Below are positions 47,681-59,790 of a DNA stretch of 64,000 bases, in pieces. The notes beneath the pieces are model-generated. The model made no database searches and was not told the origin of the DNA. It was given only the letters and a program-made list of their open reading frames with translations. The DNA lies in contig NC_069133.1 of the NCBI RefSeq assembly GCF_026914265.1, positions 52,589,182 through 52,653,181 of the forward strand, in the 5' to 3' direction. This DNA comes from Mya arenaria. Taxonomy: Eukaryota; Mollusca; Bivalvia; Myida; Myidae. Both the position numbers and the translations under genes were made by a program. The number at the start of each line of letters is the position of its first letter. The stretch's first letter is position 1.

Positions 47681-48454
47681 ATGTTTACCCCATTAAAAAA
47701 ACGAAATGTGATGGGTGTGCGTCAGGTTTAATTAGTCATAACATTCTCATATTTAATGTCACCATTATCACTGTGACAAGTTAATATCGCAAAAGCTATA
47801 AATCATTGACATGTCACTATCAGAAACCGAGGGTAGGTCGTCGAGGAACTGATGCCTGTAACAGATATGTTATTGTACAAAGTGCCTTATACACATGAAA
47901 TTCGTTTCCAATATGGCCTTCGTTAATAGTTTCACTTCACTTTTATATCCTCAAATACCTGAAACGCTGTGTTGCTGGAAACATAGCCAAAAATGCAAAA
48001 CACTTTTCGTAAAGAATAAACATTAAACACTCTAAGTGAGCGTTCATCTATCAATGTATTAAAGATCAAGCAGTACGTAAGTAATGTTAAAAATAAAACA
48101 TCTCAGTGGCTATTAAACGTTCATATGGAATTTTCCAAACGGTTCGAAATTTCAATACTATTGGTACTAAGCGTGCAGAATATCTGCCTATGAAACTTCA
48201 ATCAATTTGATTACCATTTTCTGTGTCCATTTTCATAAATGTTGCTTAGTAAATAATTCTGCTCATGCATAGGATGAATCCCTTTTTTCCAGCGGCGGAG
48301 TCAGGCTCTTGTCAAAGAATAAGACACTTTTGACCTTGACCTTGAAACTTGTATGTTTGCCTCAGGTCATTTGGAATTCTAACTTGCATGTGTTCGTCGC
48401 AAGGCCGCAGCAGGCATTGGAGAATGACAGTTTTAGTTAATAAAGTCACATATC
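47681..48454. other. No gene seen
   Basis: AT-rich sequence without exon signals. Confidence 0.4.
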
Positions 48455-48700
48455 GGCGTGCGTCTTTGTGCGTGCGTGTTCGCGTGCGTGCGTGCATGCA
48501 TTGTGTGTGTGTGTGTGTGTGTGTACGTCGTGCGTTCGTGCTTGTGTGCTTACGGGTGTGCGTGCGTGTGCGTGCGTGCGTGCATATGTGCATCTGTACG
48601 TGCGTGTGCGTGCGTACGTGCGTGCGCATGTGCATGTGTGCCTGTGTGCTTGTGTGTGTGTACGTGCGTGTGTGCGTACGTTTGGGTGTGTGTGTTTGCA

Positions 48701-48732
<32 letters not shown>

Positions 48733-48786
48733 TGCGTGTGTGCGTGCGTGTTTGTATGTGCGTGCGTGCGTGCGTTCCTGTGTGTT
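48455..48786. repeat. Long GT/GCGT/GCAT microsatellite
   Basis: About 330 bp of alternating purine-pyrimidine (TG, TGCG, TGCA, TACG) repeats. The cysteine/valine-rich frames on the plus strand and threonine/histidine-rich frames on the minus strand are by-products. The tract is long enough to favour Z-DNA-type structure. Confidence 0.95.
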
Positions 48787-50682
48787 TTTTGTCGTTTTGA
48801 TTCTTATTGTCTTCTTCTCATCAAAAGATGTCGCTATTTGTTCTTTTGTAGTAGTACAACCATTATGCTCATCAGGCTTCGTCTTGCGTTATTGTCGTGG
48901 ACTTAATATTTCTCATTTCTGTTAAGAAATATCAGGTCGCTTGAAAAACATTTGTTACTGTTGGAACGTTTACTAACTTGTTATCAAAACTAGTCATCTA
49001 AAATTGACTTTTGCAAAAGGTAATCGTTATTAAAGAATGTTTAACAATCTGAGAGGCTTACAACGTTGTGTTCAAACAGTAAGTATGTGAATAATGTAGA
49101 CAGAGGAGGCTTTTAGCAACATAATTTTTCCATAATGTTACCCATGCTACGCTTGTCACTACCACCTTTTTCTCCTTTTTAATCACGTTTTGTCTGAGGG
49201 TTGGCAAGTTAGACAACTTAATACTTCTCAACTCGTCTGAGAATTGGAAGAAACAAAACTAATTGAAATTTGTGTATGCAAAAAGTAAGGATAGCGACTT
49301 TACGCAAGAATCAATTCAATCCGAACAAACATTTTATACCGCTCGGTTTACCTTTTATATAAAATGTAAAAAAAGAAATGGCACTGTGCATATGAATATA
49401 AGATCTTGTACATAAAACTACCGATGCCAAGGTTCTGTTCTGTTTTGTTCATATAATTAAGATCCCTTGAAAGATGGGTAGGAACGTTGTTGTTTTGAGA
49501 ACCGTGGCCTACGGCAAAATAAGCGAAACAAAAAGGTTATTCGAGCGCTATTTTGTAAACCCATGAAGCCCATTGACATTTTTTTGTGAAATTTGGAAAT
49601 TCGCCTTTTTACTGAATCAGCACACGAAACAATATGAATCAAACCTTACACATACACTTTTAACCAAAGTATTAAATGCAGAGTTAAAAAGGGAAATCTG
49701 TAACGCGATATTTTTATTTAACGTCTGGGAACGGCGGATATTTTTGAAATTTCGTTTCACATTATTATATTGCCGTCGTTTGTCAAGAGTGCAGGAATAA
49801 AATGTGTCATGATGCCGTACTCCCGATCGGTTCATGCGAAATGAACGTCTGTTTTTCTCTTTAGAAAATACTAGGGCTATGTAAATATCGGTCATTGATT
49901 ATTAACAAAGTTAGGAATACTCAGTGTTAGATTTATATGATTCATATTCATCACTTCATAACTTGCTATAAAACAGTTGGTGTCTTAGAAATTATCCTTT
50001 AAGTTGATATGTTAGTTCGACTTCTTTCTTTTCATATTCTACGTTTTCTAATTGATCTTAAAGGGTTATATGTACTAATCTTTTGTAATTATTGATAGAT
50101 TTTGTGACAAGTGTGAGGTTATGCGTTTATAAATTCGCTTAAACCCCCAGTAAACTCGTCTTCCAGTAAACTCTTGTTTCACTGACCATTACAAGGAAGT
50201 AGTCCCATCATTTATAGATAAAGCTTTCTAGCGTGTGTACGATCTGTATGTGCTGTCTGCTCGTTTGTGTTTTTTTGTTCAGTGTCATCTGGGCCCTTTC
50301 GTTGTGCATCTAAACAGGGTAGTGTACGACTACAGGAAAATCCGTGTTGTGTTCTTTATATTATTGGTCTGGTAATTGAAGAGTTGATGGTAATGTATAA
50401 GTGGATTGCATTGTCTTGAGATCCATGCTGTTTTGAAAAAACTTAGTCATTAATTCTACTATTTATTACATATATTTTATAATCGTTCATATAACTGTTT
50501 TACAAAACACGACAGTTATAGCCCATTGGATTCTTTTATCAAGTTAATATAACTCAATAATTTTCTTGGAAATCTCCGTTATACCATTAGAGGTCCGTGT
50601 TGTTGTTGTTTAAGGACATGCATCGCACAAGCTTATTTGATTAAATAAAAATAGTATTATTGGCTGCGAAGGTGAATTCTAA
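48787..50682. other. No gene seen
   Basis: AT-rich. At about 50225-50320 GTGTCATCTGGGCCCTTTCG weakly recalls the GTCGTTCGGGCCCTTGCC segment of repeat copy A, so a further decayed copy may be present. No exon. Confidence 0.35.
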
Positions 50683-50925
50683 CAAACAAGATAACAGCCT
50701 CTTCAAGTGTCTTTCTTTGAGAATGGAATAATCTTGTTACATGATTTCCCAGACAATATTGAATCAGCTTGCTTCTTTTGTTGCAGATGTGAAATCGTGG
50801 AACTTATTGTGCCCGAGGGAATTAATTTGCGTCCCAAGAACTATTTTTCCTTGGTCGACATTATTTTTTCCCATCATCGTAACACAATTTGCTTACACCC
50901 CATATACAGTTGATGTCGAGTTTTA
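50683..50925 (+). repeat. Local repeat family, short decayed copy D
   Basis: Matches copy E closely (GGAATAATCTTGTTACAT, GATTTCCCA, CAGCTTCTTTTGTT-like, GTGAAATCGTGGAAC, CATATACAGTTGAT) and the end of copy A more weakly (ATAATCTTGTTACATCA, CCATATACAGATTATAACGA). Confidence 0.65.
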
Positions 50926-51076
50926 ACCGGTCTCCGACTAAGTGGCATCTTGGTTTCTTGTATTTCAATTGATCCTGTTTTCGTAAAATTTAGGATTTGT
51001 TTCAATTGATTGTTTAAAAATGGAATTAAACTACTCTATAGATGTGGGTTTTTTCAATCAACATGTATGCATTAAA

Positions 51077-51169
<93 letters not shown>
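51077..51169. repeat. Compound (CT)n-(AT)n microsatellite
   Basis: A CT tract at about 51077-51131 is directly followed by an AT tract at about 51134-51169. Confidence 0.97.
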
Positions 51170-51173
<4 letters not shown>

Positions 51174-51724
51174 TTATATTACTTTTTAACATGTTTACTA
51201 CTCACAGCAGACCAGTTTGATGATTTTTTTCGTATGTATTATTCAAAACAATTATTAGAAAAATGTCTGGTTTCCGATCATTAACTCACAGTGACTATTG
51301 TCGAATGAATATTTTCAAGAAGGTATAACGATGAAACCTACATTTACTTAGCAGCCGCTGGCTCAATTTTTACCATATATGTAATTACATATACCATGTT
51401 TCTTGTGGTGTTTTCTTATACATTCCGTGTACTATTGATAACGAGTTAAATTAATCCGTGGCGTTTCGATACAAAAATGGATGGGTTAAAGAGAAATAGG
51501 CTTGAAAGTAGAAAACTGCTGAAAAGGCCGTATATCATGATAGAACGGAGAGAGAAAAGTAATATCGTCTGTTTTCATTATACTGACAATATGAACTGTT
51601 TACTATGTGTTTTTCCGGGAGGCGATTTCACCAGGTTATTGTTGGTTGAATGAAGGAATTGTATAAAAGCTATTCGAATTTTGGCGGTTGTATGAAGTAG
51701 TATTAAATACAAGTAAATGAATAT
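51170..51724. other. No gene seen
   Basis: AT-rich spacer between the compound microsatellite and the 3' end of the LINE. Confidence 0.4.
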
Positions 51725-53045
51725 GAACAGAACAGAACAGAACAAAACATTACATTAATATCCAAGAAGGTCATTGACCCATCTGGCAAAACATTTAAAT
51801 ATACAAAGGCGACAAAAGCAGCTATAACACAGTCATTACAATTTATGCAGACAAGAATAAAATAAATAAATTATAATTATAAATACATAATCATGCAGCC
51901 ATAGAGAAGTGCACTAATAGTTAATATGTATCTATGTCTTCATACTAAAGCTTGATTCAATTAAAGTAACTGTTTAATTCTTAACAAACAAGTTAATGAC
52001 AAGTACACCAAACCTAAACAAATTACATTGAGTATAACGTGGTCTTTCTTCGTTCAAATGCTTTCAAAATATACACTCTATTTTCGATGTTTAAGAGTTC
52101 CAATAATTTATGCAGACGTGGACGTTGTCCATAATACCTAGGTAAACATCGAACTCTGAGTTCAGTATACAATGTGCACTCTGAAACAAATTGATAGTCG
52201 TCTTTTAATAAATTACAAATTGTACATATACGTCCGTTTAAGGATGATGATTGTGGTGTATTCCATCTACCTATTTCAATGCTTAATCTGTGTCAGGATA
52301 GCCTCAAGGTAGATACAGCCTTACGGAACATTGTAACATTCAATATTTTGAGGTATTGTTGAAGTCCTAATCTTGAAACATTGATAAAACATATTGCACT
52401 ACTCGATGCATTAAGTCTACCATGCCAATCCTGGATGAAATTATCTTTTAGCCGCTGTTTTAATAATGACAAAATAATTCAACATTCCCTAAACAATGCA
52501 TCAAATAACTCTACACTGTAAAGAAGATCTTAAGTAAGCGATCACAAATTCGTTTTGTTTTCGTTTCATTCCATTCCAGTTAAAGCATATAATATAAAAA
52601 ATATGTACTTGTTGTTATCTGTATATAATAGTTTGAAACAGTATTTAATTGTATTTGTATATCTAATTGCTTTTGAACTTAACCTTCCTAGTTCTCCGTA
52701 AATAAAATTAATCTGTGTTGCCCTTTTGACACCACCGATTTAACGTTTGCAAAATTGCAGATGAACTCCTTTAACTGCCTTACCTTAAACAAAACCCCAA
52801 ACTTCTGCATAACATAAAATTGGGGCAATTAGTGGATTAGATCAAGTCTATGCTTTCCTGATAGACAGGTGAACGTATTAAGATATTTCATCAATTGAAA
52901 AATGGCTTTAACCACTTGGTCTGCAAATGTAGTTTGGGCATCCGAAAATGATCCTCCTTTTCTGAACACCACACCAAGATATGAACACCTTTTGGCGATT
53001 CCGAATTGTTCGTCATTGTAATAAAACTTTAATATGTACATTAGA
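51725..53045 (-). mobile_element. 5'-truncated, decayed LINE (non-LTR retrotransposon), 3' portion of ORF2
   Basis: Minus-strand translation gives the C-terminal part of a reverse-transcriptase polyprotein. At 53041-52829 it reads CSYLGVVFRKGGSFSDAQTT, then AIFQLMKYLNTFT and KHRLDLIH, the usual motif after the RT palm. Near 52500-52310 come KDNFIQDWHGRLN and GLQQYLKILNV. At about 52290-52030 comes IEIGRWNTPQ, then GRICTICNLLKDDYQFVSEC (zinc-knuckle-like) and CLPRYYGQRPRLHKLLELLN. An in-frame TGA separates LRLS from HRLSIEIG, and the segments fall in more than one frame, so it is dead. The element's 3' end is a GTTCT microsatellite tail (51725-51743 as GAACA on the plus strand), as in some CR1/L2-group or RTE-type LINEs; the exact clade is not settled. 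The 5' end is lost near 53045. Confidence 0.85.
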
Positions 53046-53362
53046 CGTTAGATGCTGTTGAATGAAAGTGTAATACAATAGGTAGTTCTTGTAGGTGTAC
53101 TTGTTATAGCATCACAATATACGTTTACGCTGTTTCACAATGTGCTTAATCTTTCCAATTGTTTGCCAATTGCCGCAAGTAATTATCAGAATAAACGTAG
53201 CCAAACAACTTGTACTCATAACTTCCATATTAAGTATGAAAGTAACATTTGTGGTAAGAAAAATGTCAACACATCTTTTCAAGGCTAGTTACGCAGTAGA
53301 AGGTTTCCCTATACGCTTTCTTCATGAAGCTTTATATAAAGTAATTGTCTGCCTAAGTGAAT
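53046..53362. other. No gene seen
   Basis: Spacer between the LINE truncation point and repeat copy E. No coding signal. Confidence 0.35.
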
Positions 53363-53585
53363 TCTAATCAACAAGCAAACCAAAGGGACTCGAATAATCT
53401 TGTAACATCGACATGATTTCCCAAACGCTATTAAATCATCCAGCTTCTTTTGTTACATATGTTAAATCGTGGAACGTATTTGTTGCGTCCAAAGAACAAC
53501 ATTTTGTTGCTCGACATTGTTAGTTCCCAGCAGAGTAATGCAATTTGCCTACATTTTTGTATACAGTTGATAACGAGATTATTAT
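53363..53585 (+). repeat. Local repeat family, short decayed copy E
   Basis: Shares with copy D GTGAATTCTAA, AATAATCTTG, CATGATTTCCCA, CTTCTTTTGTT, AAATCGTGGAAC, and with copy A TTTGTTGCTCGACATTGTYA and GTAATGCAATTTG. Confidence 0.65.
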
Positions 53586-56500
53586 GTCTTCCATTCCTTT
53601 CTTATCTATTAGCATCTCGTATTGACACAATATTTTTTTGTATTTCAACATAATAATTACGGTTTTTTTACAATTTATGTCATATGTCTTCAGCTCTGTC
53701 CTAAAAGAATAACAATATAAACTGGTACAAAGCTTTTTTCTTTCAATAATCATTATGTAAGAATGATTTGTTGTTTTCCCAATCAACATGGACAGGGAGT
53801 AAAGCAAGTGTTTGGCAACGTATCACTGTGCAATCATTACGTCTACCATATCGGTTTCGTTTTGTTCTATATCGTCTGCATACGGTGAAGCTTTTACGAA
53901 AAATGCCACTTAATACTTTTAAGCTGTCTAGGAAAATGTAGAAAACAGGACAAACAGGAAATAGGGTCTGCAAAAAGTTAACGACCTTATGCAAAAATAC
54001 AATATATCCGTAAACAGATTGTATAACGCAAACTTTATAAGTTTTGTTAGGTTAGACTTCGAATTAATTATCCAAGGTTATATATGTACCTGTAAGTTGG
54101 ATTTCGCAATTTTCTGCTCTGAGAGCCCTGGCCTAGGTCAAGGTCAATGATCAAAATCCTTTGATGACGTTATAGTGTCGTTTTGAATTTGGAAGTTAAT
54201 TGACACGATGTGTTTGCGTTGTCTTGCAATTGCATCCAAGCTCAAATGAGGCTTAGCGTTTCTATTTGCTCGTATAATACACGTGAGTCTGATGTCTCGG
54301 GGACCAGTTAACCTTATGAAACACGCGTGTTCATTGATAGTGCATCTAGACGAACCCGTAACATTTCTGCAAAGAGATAATATTTATTAAGTATATCTTT
54401 GTTGTTTTCGATCGCCTTTTGTAGACAATATTGTTGCACTTTTATCCTTGGCCCTTTCAAAAAGATTACGTAAGAAATGTTGGTTCTTTGGACCTTTAAA
54501 ACAGATCGTTCTAGAAGGTTTGTATGGAGCTCAATCACTAGCTTTTATTCTAAAATTGATATTTTATGGATGATTTTGTATACGAGATAATATTTTTATT
54601 CGTCTAGTTTATTCAGAAGAAACAAATGTCAATAGTGCACACTTCTTAGAGCGATGTCATTAATCCACTGGTAAACATCGTTATAAGTATCGCTATCAAA
54701 TACCAGTTTAATACAAACTAGCCAGCTAAATACAAAACACAACAGCCCTTACTTTTGACTTTACAAATTGTCGGGTTACGCCCCTTGACTACAACATAAA
54801 CAACAATCGAACCTTTGCATTCGCGCTGCGTTTCACTATGTTACGTTTAACTGTTTGAATCAGTATTTGTCCAACAAAAAAAAGAACCGTGAGAAAGAGA
54901 AGAGAGGTTTTAAAAATCTTTGAGAAATCAGATCATAACACGCCCCGTCATTCGCATTCCACTACGTTTCCATTAGTCTCGTATTACAAGAAACGTGCTA
55001 CAAACAATTGGGACAGCCGTAAGACATAACATGCCAACCAAGAGCAGATGGATTAAGTCGGTTAATTGATATTCTGTTGATATTGATGTTGGAGCGATTA
55101 TGTACAATGCCATTGACGTCAAGAGTATTTTATATTTTTTTACCGAAAAGGCTCGCGTTACTCATGGCATTTAAGGCTATTGGATATTAGTGGTTTATTT
55201 TATTTTCATTTGCATTTTTTTTATTCTTGAAACAATTTCATTGGGTTTGAATATTAGTTTGATATTTTATTTGCACATCTCAAATGTATCAAGTGACAAA
55301 GTACCAAGGTAATTATCATCATGCAGTGCTAATGTCATATGTCATTGACCGCCACAGCTTTATATTGCTCCTCTTATTACCCTTTTTACAAATGACTAGT
55401 ACGAAAGTATCAATTTGGAATGTGATTATCCTGACACTGTCCTAAAGTAATATTATTACGATCAACGATTTGAGATCTACGAACTTCCTCGGTGTTATTT
55501 AAATACCTTCTTCGTAGAAACGTCTACCATATGGCATACGACATAAGGTTTTTATTGTTTTCTGTTGAGATACATTTCACAAAGGAACACGAAACAACAA
55601 CAAACACGTTTAATTTCCAGTCACTTTTATTTTTTTTATTTAAATATAGTAACGTGATTTCAAGTCTTCTCATAGACTGGCTGAAAAATAATATGTAACG
55701 GAGTAAACGTATCCTTACCTTAGCGCGGAATATTTCACAAAAATGAGGTTTTACCGAGTGAGAAAATTGCCACTTATCGCACTCAAAAATAGACATGTAT
55801 GTCAAACAAAGAACTGTAGTCAAATAGGTTTAAACAACAAGTTACAAATATATTGGTTTCTCAATTTGTGAGTGAGACAAGTGGCATTTTTTTAAACTAA
55901 GAAACAAACAGCTTTTTTGTCGCCAAACTAACATTTGCATCAGTAAATATATAAACTCCGAGTATTTACAAAGTTATTAGTTTGTAAATGCAAATGGTGT
56001 GAAAATGTTTATGCAGATGGAGCCGAAATTGTTACCCGACACTTTGTGTTGAATGTCATGAAGGTGCTTTATTTTAATAAGCAGATATATTATAGTTGCA
56101 CTTTAGCCCGCACGGAAACTGTGTTTACTGTTTTAGCAAGTTAAGTCTAGTCAATAATTGGAATGGTTATAAAAAGCCACCGGTCCAAAATGCATTGTAT
56201 TCAAAATACAACAGTATATCAAAAGTTGTGCCATGTATCATTAGGTATATAATATTCTAAGAAACAGAATATACACGTTGTTTAATTGAAAAACACTGTA
56301 TTATATATATAATATATTTTCTGTCCATATGAAATATGCCCATCTGGATGATCTGTCAATAAATCTTGAAACTTGAATCGTATTTAAGCAACATGACTAC
56401 TTCCCTTTAACTAGTAATAAAAGAAAAGATGGTATACAGAATAAGTTTATTATCGAAACTCTTCGGAGTGATTGGTGATTAAACGAGTATTAAAGTCATC

Positions 56501-56800
56501 TTATTATGTGCCATAGGAATACCATTTAAATATTTAAATAAGTATTATATTCGTGATAATAATTTTTCCTACATAAAGCTATTATAAAAGCAATGCTTTC
56601 ACAGTCTTAAACAGGAATATTTCCACTGTATTGACAACACACACAAGCATGTTTGTCTGAAAGTCGAAAATGGCAAATATTGATAAGAACATCGAAACAT
56701 ACACTATGATAACCCATTGTTACAATCATTGTCGGCAAACACGTAACTTTCTTTCGTTACTTTTCAAACATAACGCAGTGATGCATAATGTATGTAACAA
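53586..56800. other. No gene seen
   Basis: About 3.2 kb of AT-rich sequence with only chance open frames (up to 99 codons, at 55524-55823 on the minus strand) that are lysine-, phenylalanine- and serine-rich and carry no motif. Confidence 0.4.
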
Positions 56801-56801
56801 T

Positions 56802-57095
56802 AGTATAAAGGACCGAGCGTTCCTGAAAACGGTGTAGCTTATGAGGTGCGAGTTCAAATCAAGGTTAGGTACACCTGAGATTCATCAAGTGACATGGGCA
56901 GTACCGGGTCGGGCCCTCTAGGGTACACTCATGCGCACAAATCTGCATAACAAAGTCCCTGCCTTTACCTATAAAGGACCCAGGGCGTGCCCTAAAAACG
57001 GTGCTGTGAATACGTGCGAATTCAAACCAAGGATGCGTATATCTAAAACTCATCCCGTGACACGAACGCTAGGTACCGGACCTAAAATGGTAACC
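56802..57095. repeat. Imperfect tandem duplication of about 170 bp, possible tRNA-related SINE dimer
   Basis: AAAGGACCGAGCGTTCCTG, AAAACGGTGTAGC, GTGCGAGTTCAAATCAAGG and GTACCGGGTCGGGCCCTC in the first copy recur as AAAGGACCCAGGGCGTGCCC, AAAACGGTGCTG, GTGCGAATTCAAACCAAGG and GTACCGGACC in the second, about 170 bp later. GAGTTCAAATC resembles a B box, so a SINE origin is possible. Confidence 0.5.
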
Positions 57096-59039
57096 AACAG
57101 TTTTACAATTACAGTAGTACAAGTTAAAACCATGAATTACTTAAGCAAAATCCCGTTTGGATTACCTACCTACCACTCGAATGAAACCACGGCCAATGGT
57201 TTGCGGCAAAGAGGTTCAAGTGTGATTTATAATACGGGCACCTCACCATTCCTGATCATACACTCTATTATTGAACGATTTGCAAATCATTTTTCTACTT
57301 TAAATAATCATACCTACACTATTATTTTCTTAAAATATTAAAATGTTATGCTAAATTACATTAATTTGAAGAAAGGGAGGTTATAAGACAATGATACTGC
57401 CAGACATTTTGCATTATTGGGTTACGTACAGATCCAACATTTTATAATTCATACGGTTATATGTAATAAATTGTCATTGAATTTTCAAGATTACCCATTT
57501 ATCAAATTTCAGTTTATTTTAAATAAGCAAAACATCCTCTGAAACTTTTTTTTCTGGGATTTGAAGAATCGGGTCTTAATGCTCGTAAATCAAGCTATAA
57601 AAAACCGTAGCTTACAAGCTTGGGGACAACTTATGAAATACCTGTGCAAGTTAATTCATATTCGCACACAGGCAAGGTCCATTCGGCGAGTGCTCCGATT
57701 AGATTGGTAGTCATAGTAGGTTTTTGGAACATAGTGAACAGGCAGAATGTAGCTCTTGCTAGAGCTACCCTGGTCTTTAACATAGACTAGTGAATAGCAT
57801 TAATTTTTTTTAGTGATGCGGTGTGGAATCGTACCTGCGATCCCTGGATTTACAGTCAATTTTGTTACCACTAGCTATGGACAACGGATCTGCCACAATT
57901 GCTTTGTAATCACTGTCCTTTCTTTTTGTGTATATTGTTCCGTTTTACGATCAATGGCAAAACTTCCTGTTTACCTATCTCTCCCTCGGTCGTCAGTTTC
58001 AGTAGAGTGGTCTATGTGTTTATGTGAATTTAAATAACAACAATAAAATCATTTTCCAAAAATTGATTTCTATGTTCAGGTTATAGCTGACATATGAACA
58101 GCTGTTCATTTGCTTACAACGTTTTTACTCATGGTGACTGGTAATTTTAAACTAACTTTATTTGTTTTTGTTTTGTTTTTAATTTTGGGTGAGAAAAGTA
58201 CTTCAAAAACTAAGTAGTCTGATTTTAAGAACTCAGGTTCAGAAAAGCAAAATTTTATTTTGTTCCAAAAATTCTTTATGGAGACCAAATATCGCCAGAA
58301 TTGCTGAATCTGTTTCAAATAATCTGTTATACAATCAGGCGTGTAGCTTTTGTTAAAAATAATTTTATATTGTAGATACATGTTTTACAAGCTCAAACCC
58401 CAAACGTAAGTGTGTTTCGAATCATGTATTTTTACGTTTTTTAAAAGCTTGTATTTGTTTAACCCATCTTTACAGATATTTATAACGTTATAACCTTGTT
58501 TTAAAATCACGTAATTGACATTTATTGATTAGATAACTTCGGTGTTACTCGAGCAAATATTTTAGTAGGTATGTTTGATATATAGCCATGATATGAATTT
58601 GAATCAAAGTGCTAAATGTTTTGAAAGCACTGAAGGACTAGGGCTGAACCTTGGGACAAGTTGACAATTGTCTGATAAGCATTGGAATACAAACAACATT
58701 TATGGCTAGGAAGCACTATTGAATGGGCTGGTTTGAACAGGAGCACCGTAAAGGATAGAAGCGCAAAAAAATGCGTGCGAGGTTCTGGGAAAATGGTAAA
58801 AACCTCGTAAGGGGGTGGGGGATCGTACACCATCTTTATAGTTCTTTTGAATATCTTTACGACACAAATACCGATTTACACCAACTAGATTACACGCCCA
58901 ACGTCTGATATTCCAAGCACATGTAGTATACATCCAAACAATGAGCATTACAACTCTGTATGTTATTGCTTGTGCAATAGTTTTACTGTTATCAAAACAC
59001 ATTTATATATCAAAGCAATGAAAGTGCTGCAATGCCTTG
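57096..59039. other. No gene seen
   Basis: AT-rich, no exon or clear repeat. Short open frames only. Confidence 0.4.
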
Positions 59040-59790
59040 ATTATACTCACGGTCTAAGGATTGCTATGAATGAAGGGAGTCTGTAAGGAAGGCATGGTTA
59101 TAAAGGAAGTCTTTGTTTGCTGAGGAAGTTAGGTGTTATTAAGGAATTGATTGGTGCGTGTGATATAATGTAGTTGCTAAGCTTCTCATGTGTACATTTG
59201 ATGCATAGGTTGCTAGGAAGAGAATGGTTGCCTAGGTTGTCTTTGATATGGATGTAAGTTGCCGCTATAATAGTAAATAGCGGCTAAGAAAGTCATTGGC
59301 TGATACCGAAGGTATTGGAAGCTTAAAAGTAAGTGGTAGCTAAGTTAGTCAATGGTTGCCATGGAGTTTATTTGTTGCTTGAAAGCTAGTGGCTGCTGAA
59401 GAAGTCTTTGGTTGCTCAATCAGTCATTGGTTGCTAGAGCAGTAATAAGTGACTGTGTAAGTCAATGTTTGCCATGGAAGTCATTGGTTGCTTAGAGTGT
59501 TTACTAAGGATTAACTTAGTTGCTAAGGTGCAACATTGTTGCGGAAGTCATTGATTTTAAAATAAATCATTTGTTACCTAGAGGGAAAATTGTTGATCAG
59601 GATGTTATTGGTTGATGAGTAGGCTGCTCAAGAAGAAAGTTGTTGCTAAAGAAATCATTTGTTGCTAAGGAAATCATTAGATGCATAGTTAATAAGTTTT
59701 TGAAAAGTCATTGGTTCTTAAGTGAGTCACCGGGTTTTAAGGAAGGCATCAGTTGCTATGGATGTAAGTAGTTATAGACTTCTACAAGAT
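59040..59790. repeat. Degenerate minisatellite based on GTTGCTAAGGAAGTCATTG
   Basis: Many diverged copies of AGTCATTGGTTGCT / GTTGCTAAGGAAGTCATT at irregular steps of about 15-30 bp, with few C residues on the plus strand. It is an old, scrambled tandem array. No open frame of note. Confidence 0.6.

Noticed and set aside
48312-48925. Cysteine/valine-rich and threonine/histidine-rich frames up to 185 codons
   Set aside because: Translation of a GT/GCGT microsatellite.
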